Assembly: GCA_937891875.1 (NCBI GenBank)
Contig: CALATR010000472.1
Coordinates: 1 to 5,907 of the forward strand
DNA: 5,907 bases
DNA from: an uncultured Pseudomonadota bacterium
GTDB taxonomy: Bacteria > Myxococcota_A > UBA796 > GCA-2862545
Reading direction: 5' to 3'
The position numbers and the translations under genes were made by a program. The notes beneath the pieces were generated by a model, which saw nothing but the letters and a program-made list of their open reading frames with translations, made no database searches and was not told the origin of the DNA. Below, piece by piece: positions 1-5,907 of this stretch (its first letter is position 1; every line of letters begins with the position of its first letter).

Positions 1-1
1 G

Positions 2-2059
2 GAGGCCGAGCCCGCGGAGCAGCCCGCCGCCCCCGCCGCGACCAAGGCCGCACCGACGAAGCCCCCCGCTGCGGACTCGGAGCCGCTGCGTCCAGCCGGC
101 CCCTCCGCGGAGGACAGCGACGAGAGCGTCTTCCTCAAGCAGGATGGCAAGGTCTACCTGGTCAAGGACTGGGCCACGCTCCAGCGCTGGATCATGGAGC
201 GCCGGGTCGGTCGGGAGGACCTGGTCAGCGAGGGTGGCGTCCGGTGGGAGCCCATCGGCAGCCGCCCCGAGCTGGGCAGCTTCTTCGCCGCGGTCGAGCA
301 GCTGGAGGCCGCCGAGCTGGCGGGGCTGCGCGGCAACGACACCCCGTTCCCCACCGATGGCTCCTCGTGGCAGTTCGAGGATGAAGCCCGGGATCCGCCG
401 ACCGGACTCGCGCGGCTGGACGACGAGACCGAGGGCGTGCCCCTGGGTCTGCCGCCCCTGCCGACGGAAGATCTCGAGGGCGGCTCCAGCAGCGACGAGG
501 ACTATCCGGAGGCGCCGCCATCCCGGCTGGAGGCGGCGAGCTCCGCCCCGGAGTCTGACGCCCCGGCGTCGATGTCTCCCGAGTCGGTCGCTCCGGACGC
601 CGACTCCGCCGAGGAGCCCGCTGTGGCGGTGCTGCTCGAGGAGGACGACGAGCCCCTGGTCGACGAGTCGCTGCTGGACGAGCCTCCGATGGAGCCCGCG
701 GTCGCCGAGGCCGACGACGAGGCCGTGAGCGAGGCCCCGGCGGACGAGGACGACGCCCCGTCCGTCGATGAGCCCGCCGAGGGTGAGGATGACGACTCCG
801 CCGAGGTGTTCGGCAACGACTACGGCGAAGACGCCGCCGTGTTCGGCGCACCCCTGGGGGACGAGGGCGACGAGGCCGTGGACGAGGACGACGACTCCGC
901 TGCGATGGTCTTCGGCGATGGTGCCGCGGTGTTCGGGCCCCCAGACGCCGTCCAGACCGACCAGGGCGCGGCGGACGAGCCGTACGTCGACTCGACGCCG
1001 TCGATGCCCATGTTCTCCAAGGACGGCGATCGCGACGCCGTCATGGCCGACACGCCGGTCTTCGCCGGCCGCGAGGTCAGCCTCTTCGACGACGCCGACT
1101 CCATGCTCGACGAGGACATGGCCGCGGAGGACGACGAGCCGCTGGTCGATCCGTACGCCGAGCCCGGCGTGGCCCTGGAGGACGACCCGCACCTCGGCGA
1201 GGCCGATGCGGAGGAGGGCGCCCCCATGCCCTCGCTGCCGCCGGAGCACGACGACGACCCCCTGGGTCCACCCGCCTCCGACGTCGACGACGGGGACGAC
1301 GACGAAGACGAGGAGTTCGACACCGACGAGTTCGACCCGGACGACCCGTTCCGCGACTTCGGCGCCACGCCCGCCCCCGCGCCCGTCGCCGCCGAGCCCG
1401 CGCTGGTCAAGCCCGCCGGACCGCCCGGCTGGCTGTGGATCGCCGCGGCGGGCGTCATCACCGTCCTGCTCGTGCTGCTGCTCATCTACGCGAGCCAGAA
1501 CAACTGGTTCGCCCCGACCACCGACACCGGCGAGGTCGCCACCGCACCCGATCCGGACGCGGTGCCGCAGACCCCCGCCGACGTCGATCCGGACACCGAA
1601 GCGCCGGCGGTCGAGACCGAGGACACCGACGCGGTCGTCGACACCGACGTCGCTGCGGACACGGACGCAGACACCGAGGCGGACACGGAGGCCGACACCG
1701 AGCCGGACACGGAAGCGGACACCGAGCCGGACACGGAGCCGGACACCGAGGCGCCACGCCGCGACCCCGTCGTCCGCAACCCACCTCCGGTCACCACATC
1801 CGCCCGGTCGCTCAAGGACCGGGGCTGGGCCGCGGTCGAAGGGGGACGCTTCGGCGACGCCGCCGACAACTTCCGCCGCGCGGTCGCCGCGTCCGGCAAC
1901 GACGGCGAGGCCCACCTGGGACTCGGCGTGGCCCTGCTCAACCGCAACCAGACGACCGAGGCGCGGCAGTCGCTCTGCCGCGCCATGAGCACGGGCAACA
2001 TCGACGTGCAGCGGATGGCCAGCAGCCAGCTCAAGGGGGCCGGTCTCGCCTGCGACTGA
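2..2059 (+). CDS. GYF_2-like domain / acidic linker / TM / TPR protein (5' partial)
   Basis: The reading frame is open from the first bases, so the N-terminus lies outside the window; 685 residues are visible. Visible residues 1-40 are an Ala/Pro-rich linker. Residues about 42-98 match the GYF_2-like fold common in Myxococcota (VFLKQDGKVYLVKDW, W57, W63, then RWEPIGSRPEL). Residues about 100-460 are acidic, disordered and rich in Asp, Glu, Ala and Pro, with four VFG motifs and two copies of EDDEPLVD. Residues about 477-498 (GWLWIAAAGVITVLLVLLLI) form one transmembrane helix with a Lys just before it, suggesting the N-terminus is cytoplasmic and the C-terminus periplasmic. A DTE(A/P) repeat follows, then a TPR-like segment (about 603-668, GWAAVEGGRFGDAADNFRRA). 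Relatives often begin with an MJ0042-type zinc ribbon, which may be what is cut off here. The layout recalls M. xanthus GltJ-type proteins, but a role in motility or polarity is only inference. An internal ATG at 194 would split the GYF-like domain and is not the start. Frame and architecture are secure; function is unknown. Confidence 0.9.
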   Translation, partial: EAEPAEQPAAPAATKAAPTKPPAADSEPLRPAGPSAEDSDESVFLKQDGKVYLVKDWATLQRWIMERRVGREDLVSEGGVRWEPIGSRPELGSFFAAVEQLEAAELAGLRGNDTPFPTDGSSWQFEDEARDPPTGLARLDDETEGVPLGLPPLPTEDLEGGSSSDEDYPEAPPSRLEAASSAPESDAPASMSPESVAPDADSAEEPAVAVLLEEDDEPLVDESLLDEPPMEPAVAEADDEAVSEAPADEDDAPSVDEPAEGEDDDSAEVFGNDYGEDAAVFGAPLGDEGDEAVDEDDDSAAMVFGDGAAVFGPPDAVQTDQGAADEPYVDSTPSMPMFSKDGDRDAVMADTPVFAGREVSLFDDADSMLDEDMAAEDDEPLVDPYAEPGVALEDDPHLGEADAEEGAPMPSLPPEHDDDPLGPPASDVDDGDDDEDEEFDTDEFDPDDPFRDFGATPAPAPVAAEPALVKPAGPPGWLWIAAAGVITVLLVLLLIYASQNNWFAPTTDTGEVATAPDPDAVPQTPADVDPDTEAPAVETEDTDAVVDTDVAADTDADTEADTEADTEPDTEADTEPDTEPDTEAPRRDPVVRNPPPVTTSARSLKDRGWAAVEGGRFGDAADNFRRAVAASGNDGEAHLGLGVALLNRNQTTEARQSLCRAMSTGNIDVQRMASSQLKGAGLACD
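1658..1753 (+). repeat. DTE(A/P) coding repeat, 8 x 12 bp arranged as 4 x 24 bp
   Basis: Eight consecutive in-frame units encode Asp-Thr-(Asp/Glu)-(Ala/Pro). The Thr codon alternates strictly ACG, ACC, ACG, ACC through all eight units, so the real DNA period is 24 bp and four such units are present. Degenerate DTD and ETED elements precede it from about 1612. It lies just after the membrane helix, between the membrane and the TPR-like segment, and probably forms an extended acidic periplasmic spacer. Confidence 0.9.
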
Positions 2060-2067
2060 ACCTGCAC

Positions 2068-2097
2068 GGGGGCCCGGGGGAACTCCCCTGGGGGAGG
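2068..2097 (+). other. G-run cluster with CTCCCC/GGGGAG inverted repeat
   Basis: The gap between the GYF-like gene and the peptidase holds three runs of five G (2068-2072, 2076-2080, 2090-2094), followed by GG at 2096-2097. Within it, CTCCCC (2083-2088) and GGGGAG (2091-2096) form a perfect inverted repeat with a 2-base loop, and GGGG (2077-2080) can alternatively pair with CCCC (2085-2088). There is no T tract, so an intrinsic terminator is not supported. It could form a hairpin or G-quadruplex in the leader of the peptidase gene, or be chance in GC-rich DNA. Confidence 0.3.
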
Positions 2098-2125
2098 CCG
2101 AGCTTCGAAGGCCGGCAACCAGCTT

Positions 2126-2129
2126 GAGG
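2126..2129 (+). promoter_or_regulatory. Ribosome binding site deciding the peptidase start
   Basis: GAGG lies 5 bases before the ATG at 2135. An in-frame GTG at 2129 overlaps this GAGG and has no Shine-Dalgarno sequence of its own, so ATG 2135 is the better start. Confidence 0.6.
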
Positions 2130-2134
2130 TGGAC

Positions 2135-3949
2135 ATGACCGGACTTAGAAGCGAGCTCCTGGCCGAGCCGACGGCCTGGGAGCTCGACAGCATCTTCGCC
2201 GGTGGTGTGGACGGCGCGCCGTTCCGTGCCGCCTTGGAGCAGGCAGAGCGCGACATCGCCGCGTTCGACGGCGCCGTGAGCGCCCTGCCGGCGGTCGCCG
2301 AGGCCCCCGCGGCGTGGAGCGACGCCATGCGCGCCACGACCCGCCTGTGGGAGCAGCTGGGCACGGTCCTGAGCGTGTCCGGCTGCACCTACTCGGCCAA
2401 CACCGCCCACGAGCCCGCCCGCATCGCCCGCGAGCGCGCCGTGCGTCAGGTCGACCGCCTCGAGCAGATCGAGGTGAAGATCCGAGCCGGGCTCGACGAG
2501 GCCGAAGATGCGGCGTTCGACGCCCTCCTTGCGCGGCCGGAGCTGGTGGACGAGCGCCCGGTGGCGCTCCTCGACCGCCGGCGCCGCCACCTGCGTCTTC
2601 CGCGCGCCGAGGCCGAGGTCGCCGCAGCCCTGACCCCGCACGCGCTCGGCGGCTGGGGCGCCCTGTACACGAGCCTGTCCGGCCAGCTGGAGGCCGAGAT
2701 CGAGCTCCCCGGCGACGAGCCCGTCACCCGCTCCGTCGGGCAGCTGTCGGGCATGCTGGGCAGCGCGGACGCGGTCGTCCGGGAGCGCGCCCAGGAGGCC
2801 ATCGTCCGGGCGTGGACCCCCGCGCTGCCGACCTGCGCCCGGGCGCTCGAGAACCTGACCGGCGCCCGGGCCGCGCTGAACGCTCGCCGCGGGGTGGACG
2901 TGCTCGCGGACACGTGCGGCCGCAACCGCATCGAGCGCAGCACCCTGGACGCCATGTGGGCGGCGGCGGATCACGCCCAGGACAAGCTCGTCGCGTACCT
3001 GGAGCGCAAGGCGACCCTGACCGGCATGGAGCGCCTCAACTTCTGGGACATGCGCGCGCCGCTGCCCGGCAAGGTCGACACGGCGGTCAGCTGGCGGGAC
3101 GCCTGCCAGTGGGTCGTCGAGGCGTTCTCGGCGTACGACCCGGACATGGGCGCGTTCGCCGCCAAGGCCATCAACGAGCGCTGGGTCGAGGCGGAGGCCC
3201 GCGGGGGCAAGCGGGCCGGTGGGTTCTGCGCCCGCATGGGCACCGCCGAACAGAGCCGGATCTTCCTCACCTGGTCCGACTCCCTGCGCTCGGCCCTGAC
3301 GCTCGCCCACGAGCTCGGCCACGCCTGGCACAACGAGGTGCTGTTCTCCCAGTCCCCCGCCCGCCGGGAGATCACCAGCGCCACCGCCGAGTCCGCCAGC
3401 ACCTTCGGCGAGGCCCTGTTCCGCGACTACCTGCTCGAGAACGCCGCCAGCCCCGAGGTCCGCATCCGCATGCTCGACCAGATGTGCATGGCCGGGGTGA
3501 CCTTCCTCATGGACGTGCGCTCACGCTACCTCCTGGAGCTCGACATCTACCGCCTGCAGGCGGCGGGACCGCTCGGTGTCGAGGCCCTGCACGAGGCCAC
3601 CACCCGCAGCCAGCAGGCCGCCTTCGGCGCGTCGACCCTGGCGGCGTGGGATCACACCTTGTGGGCGACCAAGCTCCACTTCTACATCTCGGGCTTCGGC
3701 TTCTACAACTGGCCGTACGCGTTCGGCTACCTGTTCAGCTCCGCGGTCTACGACCGGGCGATGCAGGAAGGACCGAGCTTCGCGCCCCAGGTGCGCCGGC
3801 TGCTGTCCGAGACCGGCTACCGCTGGACCGAGGACGTCGCCCGCGACCTGCTGGGTGCCGATCTGTCGGATCCCGGGTTCTGGCGTGGCGCCGCCGAGCC
3901 CGTCATCAGCGCGGTCGACGCCTACCTGGCCGAGACCGGGGACCCGTAG
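2135..3949 (+). CDS. pepF: M3 family oligoendopeptidase (PepF-like zinc metallopeptidase)
   Basis: The 604-residue product has the length and motifs of M3B oligoendopeptidases, zinc enzymes that cleave short peptides in the cytoplasm, usually downstream of protein breakdown or peptide uptake. The zinc site is HELGH at residues 392-396 (H392 and H396 ligands, E393 catalytic). The third ligand is likely E419, in the ESASTFGE segment that corresponds to the family's E-x-A-S-T-F-x-E motif. A family-typical His/Tyr-rich stretch near the C-terminus (H515, Y517, Y524, Y528 in HFYISGFGFYNWPYAFGYLF) contributes to substrate binding in relatives. The N-terminal part (about 105-180) resembles the oligopeptidase F N-terminal domain. 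There is no signal peptide or membrane segment. The start is ATG 2135 on the basis of GAGG 5 bases upstream; GTG 2129 would add two residues. The gene follows the GYF-like gene by 75 bp with no obvious promoter between them, and converges on the downstream minus-strand gene with only 30 bp between stop codons. All expected active-site residues are present. The symbol is by family; the exact subfamily and substrates are not determined. Confidence 0.93.
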   Translation: MTGLRSELLAEPTAWELDSIFAGGVDGAPFRAALEQAERDIAAFDGAVSALPAVAEAPAAWSDAMRATTRLWEQLGTVLSVSGCTYSANTAHEPARIARERAVRQVDRLEQIEVKIRAGLDEAEDAAFDALLARPELVDERPVALLDRRRRHLRLPRAEAEVAAALTPHALGGWGALYTSLSGQLEAEIELPGDEPVTRSVGQLSGMLGSADAVVRERAQEAIVRAWTPALPTCARALENLTGARAALNARRGVDVLADTCGRNRIERSTLDAMWAAADHAQDKLVAYLERKATLTGMERLNFWDMRAPLPGKVDTAVSWRDACQWVVEAFSAYDPDMGAFAAKAINERWVEAEARGGKRAGGFCARMGTAEQSRIFLTWSDSLRSALTLAHELGHAWHNEVLFSQSPARREITSATAESASTFGEALFRDYLLENAASPEVRIRMLDQMCMAGVTFLMDVRSRYLLELDIYRLQAAGPLGVEALHEATTRSQQAAFGASTLAAWDHTLWATKLHFYISGFGFYNWPYAFGYLFSSAVYDRAMQEGPSFAPQVRRLLSETGYRWTEDVARDLLGADLSDPGFWRGAAEPVISAVDAYLAETGDP

Positions 3950-3979
3950 TCGCCCGGTCTGCAACCCGCGGACTCAGGC

Positions 3980-4891
3980 CTACAGGCCGTCGTAGGTCGT
4001 GGCCTTGATGCCGATCTCGCCGATGGAGACGCCGTCCTGGGTGCCCGGGTAGGTCTCCTTGACGGTGATCTTCACCTCGCCCCAGGCGCTGCCCGAGTAG
4101 CCGATGATGCTGGGCAGCATGAACGTCTGCGGCTTGGCCTCGTCCTTCAGGGAGAAGGTGCGGGTCTGGTTGGCGCAGAGCACCTCGATGGTCTTCGGGC
4201 GCGCGTAGGGCTTGCTGCCCGGCGTCACGGTCAGGCTGCTCACGCCCCAGCCGCTGGCCTCCAGCGTGATGGTCGGGTTGGGGCCCTCGCTGACGAAGAC
4301 GCTGCGGGGGTTGCCGTCGATGAGGTTGCCCGCGTCCTTGCCCGCAGGCTCGTCGCCGACGAAGAGTGCCGGGGCATCCTGCTCCTTGAGGAGGATCCGC
4401 ACCTCGCCGACCGCGACGCTGGGGTAGTCGTCGCCCGCGGTGAACGCGGTGATGGTCAGGCGCGCCTTGCCGGCGGTCAGCTCGCTGCCGACCGCGGTGT
4501 CGTCCACGTCGATGACCTGCAGGCCCTTCTTGTCCTCGAACTCGATGTTCTTCTCCAGCACGCGGGTGAAGCCCTCGTCCGTCTCGTTGAAGATCTCGAG
4601 GCGCGCGGTCTTCAGGCGGCCGTAGTCCTTCCAGACGGTGTCGTTCTTCTCCCAGCCGACCATGACCGCGATCTTGTCGACCTCACCCTTGGGCAGGTCG
4701 ATCTCGATCCACTCGCCGACCTGCTCCGACTCGGGGTCGATCTGCCAGGCGGTGGCGCCGTTGTCATCGATGGCCGAGGCCGCGTCGAACTCGGTGCTCT
4801 TGCCGACTTCCTTGTGCGACGACACGCGGAACCCCGCCTGGGCGGCAACGGGGAGCAGGACGAGAGAGCCCAGGATGAGGGCGGTGCGCAT
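3980..4891 (-). CDS. Secreted protein with tandem NADase-type glycan-binding / discoidin-like domains
   Basis: The 303-residue protein begins with a clear Sec signal peptide (MRTALILGSLVLLPVAAQA, cleavage likely after AQA at residue 19), so it should be periplasmic, surface or secreted. Residues about 22-168 resemble the NADase-type glycan-binding (discoidin/galactose-binding-like) domain: an AIDDNGATAW motif (residues 40-49), GEWIEIDLP (59-67), DYGRLKTARLEIFN (89-102), ending in SVAVGEVRILL. Residues about 175-303 look like a diverged second copy: NLIDGNPRSVFV matches the first motif, TIEVLC aligns with the strand region, and GVSIGEIGIKA mirrors the first ending. Such domains usually bind sugars or surface polymers; no catalytic domain is attached, so an adhesive or binding role is inferred and the ligand is unknown. 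The start at 4891 is chosen because GAGG lies 5 bases upstream and the signal peptide begins exactly there; a longer frame from TTG 4993 would place 34 unlikely residues before it. The gene has its own likely promoter and is divergent from the lipoprotein gene. The first-domain call is fairly firm, the second weaker. Confidence 0.85.
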   Translation of the reverse strand: MRTALILGSLVLLPVAAQAGFRVSSHKEVGKSTEFDAASAIDDNGATAWQIDPESEQVGEWIEIDLPKGEVDKIAVMVGWEKNDTVWKDYGRLKTARLEIFNETDEGFTRVLEKNIEFEDKKGLQVIDVDDTAVGSELTAGKARLTITAFTAGDDYPSVAVGEVRILLKEQDAPALFVGDEPAGKDAGNLIDGNPRSVFVSEGPNPTITLEASGWGVSSLTVTPGSKPYARPKTIEVLCANQTRTFSLKDEAKPQTFMLPSIIGYSGSAWGEVKITVKETYPGTQDGVSIGEIGIKATTYDGL

Positions 4892-4896
4892 GGAGA

Positions 4897-4900
4897 CCTC
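4897..4900 (-). promoter_or_regulatory. Ribosome binding site for the tandem-domain secreted protein
   Basis: On the minus strand, GAGG (followed by T) lies 5 bases before the ATG at 4891. This and the signal peptide fix the start there rather than at the upstream in-frame TTG at 4993. Confidence 0.6.
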
Positions 4901-4921
4901 GCGGATCTGGGTAAGGCGGGC

Positions 4922-4930
4922 ATGATAGCA
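4922..4930 (-). promoter_or_regulatory. Putative extended -10 promoter element
   Basis: The minus strand reads TGCTATCAT: a TATCAT hexamer matching the sigma-70 TATAAT consensus at five of six positions, preceded by the TGn of an extended -10. It would start transcription around 4915, giving a leader of about 25 bases before the ATG at 4891 that contains the GAGG. No good -35 hexamer lies 16-18 bases upstream, which is acceptable for extended -10 promoters. It is one of few AT-rich spots in this intergenic region. Confidence 0.4.
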
Positions 4931-5125
4931 GCGCGGAAGATGCAGGGGGCCCGCGCCGTCCGCAACCCGCGTGGTCTTGCGCGGATTCCACAAGTTCGCG
5001 CGGGGCCCGACGGCAGCGGCACACCTCCTTCACCGGTCCCACGAAACGCACCGGGGGCGAGCCGGCTGGAATCGAGGCGGTAGAGCACGCATGCGCCGAC
5101 AGCCCGCCGCCGCCCCGGAGGATCC

Positions 5126-5737
5126 ATGCGTCTCGCCTTCGCCCTCGCCACCACCCTCGCCCTGATCCTGGCCTGCGCCTCGGGAGCTCCGTCGGTCGAC
5201 GACCCGGCGAGCTCGACCGGCGGTGCAACCGAGGAGTCGACCCGCAAGGCGGCGACCGAGCCGGCCGCCACCGAGGCCCGCGACCTGCTCCCGCCGACAA
5301 ACGTCGCGAGCGCCGACAGCCGGGAGTACTGCGTGCTCGAAGACCCGGGCAGCGCCGAGCCCTTGTTGGCCGCCAAGCAGGGCAATGCCGACGTGGAGGT
5401 CGTCCGTGGAGCCCACGGCGTCGCCGAGACCGTGCGCCTGGACAGCGGCATGCAGCTGCGCATCGAGCGCGGCGGCTGCGTCGACTACGGCGAGACCTGG
5501 CTGCTCGCGCCGGCGCCCGACGGCGAAACCGTCGACATCATGGACGACCTCGTCGGCCGACTCACCTGGGCCAACCCCGAGGAGAAGCCCAGCCTGGTGC
5601 GCTGCCTGGCCGACGTGCCCGAGGACGGCCCGGCGGAAGACGAGACGGGCGGCTGGGCGTGCGGAGGAGGCGATGCGTACGTGAACGTGCGGCGGGAGCA
5701 GGACGTGCTCGAGGTGGTCTGGCACATGGCGCTGTAG
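5126..5737 (+). CDS. Putative lipoprotein of unknown function
   Basis: The 203-residue product starts with a short hydrophobic signal and a lipobox ILAC, with C17 as the expected lipidated residue, so it is probably anchored in the outer or inner membrane facing the periplasm or surface. Residues about 18-64 are a Ser/Thr/Ala/Glu-rich flexible linker. Residues about 66-203 form a compact domain, apparently beta-rich, with four cysteines (C69, C118, C160, C179) that could make two disulfides; GGCVDYGETW around C118 is its most distinctive motif. I do not recognise the family. The start ATG 5126 is supported by GGAGG 4 bases upstream and by the signal peptide. The antisense frame is also open but reads as a compositional shadow. 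The gene is divergent from the secreted tandem-domain gene, and the hexanucleotide array begins 8 bases after its stop. Gene and lipoprotein status are fairly sure; function is not. Confidence 0.8.
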   Translation: MRLAFALATTLALILACASGAPSVDDPASSTGGATEESTRKAATEPAATEARDLLPPTNVASADSREYCVLEDPGSAEPLLAAKQGNADVEVVRGAHGVAETVRLDSGMQLRIERGGCVDYGETWLLAPAPDGETVDIMDDLVGRLTWANPEEKPSLVRCLADVPEDGPAEDETGGWACGGGDAYVNVRREQDVLEVVWHMAL

Positions 5738-5745
5738 AGGGCGAG

Positions 5746-5841
<96 letters not shown>

Positions 5842-5858
5842 TCGCCGGGCGGCGGCAT

Positions 5859-5892
5859 GTGCACTTACTTCCCTCTGTACACGACATTTTTT
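5859..5892 (+). terminator. Weak hairpin plus T6 tract, possible intrinsic terminator
   Basis: GTGCAC (5859-5864) and GTACAC (5877-5882) can pair at five of six positions around a 12-base loop, followed 4 bases later by TTTTTT (5887-5892). The stem is short and mismatched, so the terminator call is weak. However, a T6 run in an AT-rich patch stands out in this GC-rich window and lies downstream of the lipoprotein gene. It might instead belong to the control region of a gene beyond the window. Confidence 0.2.
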
Positions 5893-5907
5893 GCATCTGG
5901 CGGCCCC

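Larger units (their letters stand above)
4892..5125. promoter_or_regulatory. Divergent intergenic region between the secreted protein and lipoprotein genes
   Basis: This 234-bp region separates two divergently transcribed genes and should contain a promoter for each. A promoter-like element is visible only for the minus-strand gene (near 4922-4930). For the plus-strand gene I see a Shine-Dalgarno sequence (GGAGG, 5117-5121) but no convincing -35/-10 pair. Open frames crossing the region lack start signals and recognisable protein features. Confidence 0.5.

Noticed and set aside
144..728. Arg/Ser/Pro-rich overlapping frames across gene 1 on both strands, including 768-1988 (+) and 1486-2388 (-)
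   Set aside because: These are out-of-frame shadows caused by high GC and scarce stop codons; their composition is non-protein-like and the true frame has recognisable domains throughout.
3977..3988. GGCCT-AC-AGGCC inverted repeat between the convergent peptidase and secreted-protein genes, considered as a shared terminator
   Set aside because: The stem is only 5 bp with a 2-base loop, overlaps the minus-strand stop codon and has no T tract on either side.
4891..4993. N-terminal extension of the minus-strand secreted protein from TTG 4993
   Set aside because: It would put 34 residues ahead of a textbook signal peptide, overlap the likely promoter, and lacks a nearby ribosome site, whereas ATG 4891 has GAGG at 5 bases.
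5024..5030. Perfect Shine-Dalgarno-like AAGGAGG on the minus strand
   Set aside because: No start codon lies at a usable distance: the overlapping GTGs are too close and the next in-frame candidate near 4993 is over 30 bases away. It is probably chance.

Overview
The window is very GC-rich with a strong preference for G or C at third codon positions, and it carries four believable protein genes. The organism looks like a high-GC Gram-negative bacterium, most likely a member of the Myxococcota or a related former deltaproteobacterial lineage. This rests on a GYF_2-like domain fused to a long acidic disordered region, a membrane helix and a TPR, on an envelope-directed NADase-type/discoidin-like domain protein, and on a lipoprotein with a lipobox. 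It is an inference from protein style, with no rRNA or marker gene in the window to confirm it.

Layout. (1) Bases 2-2059 (+): the 3' part of a large gene whose start lies before the window. It encodes a GYF_2-like domain, about 350 residues of acidic low-complexity sequence, one transmembrane helix, a DTE(A/P) repeat and a C-terminal TPR-like segment. (2) Bases 2135-3949 (+): a complete M3-family zinc oligoendopeptidase (PepF-like), after a 75-bp G-run-rich gap and possibly in the same transcript. (3) Bases 3980-4891 (-): a secreted protein with two tandem beta-sandwich domains of NADase-type glycan-binding/discoidin character, convergent with the peptidase. (4) Bases 5126-5737 (+): a small putative lipoprotein of unknown function, divergent from gene 3 across a 234-bp intergenic region. 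(5) Bases 5746-5841: a hexanucleotide tandem array, followed by a short AT-rich patch that ends the window.

No shared pathway ties the four genes together. Genes 1, 3 and 4 all look envelope-directed (membrane-spanning, exported, lipid-anchored), while the peptidase has no signal peptide and should act in the cytoplasm. I see no tRNA, rRNA, CRISPR array, insertion sequence or phage gene. The most unusual material is the repeat content: a 4 x 24-bp coding repeat in gene 1, repeated short linear motifs in its acidic region, and the noncoding TCTCGG array after gene 4.
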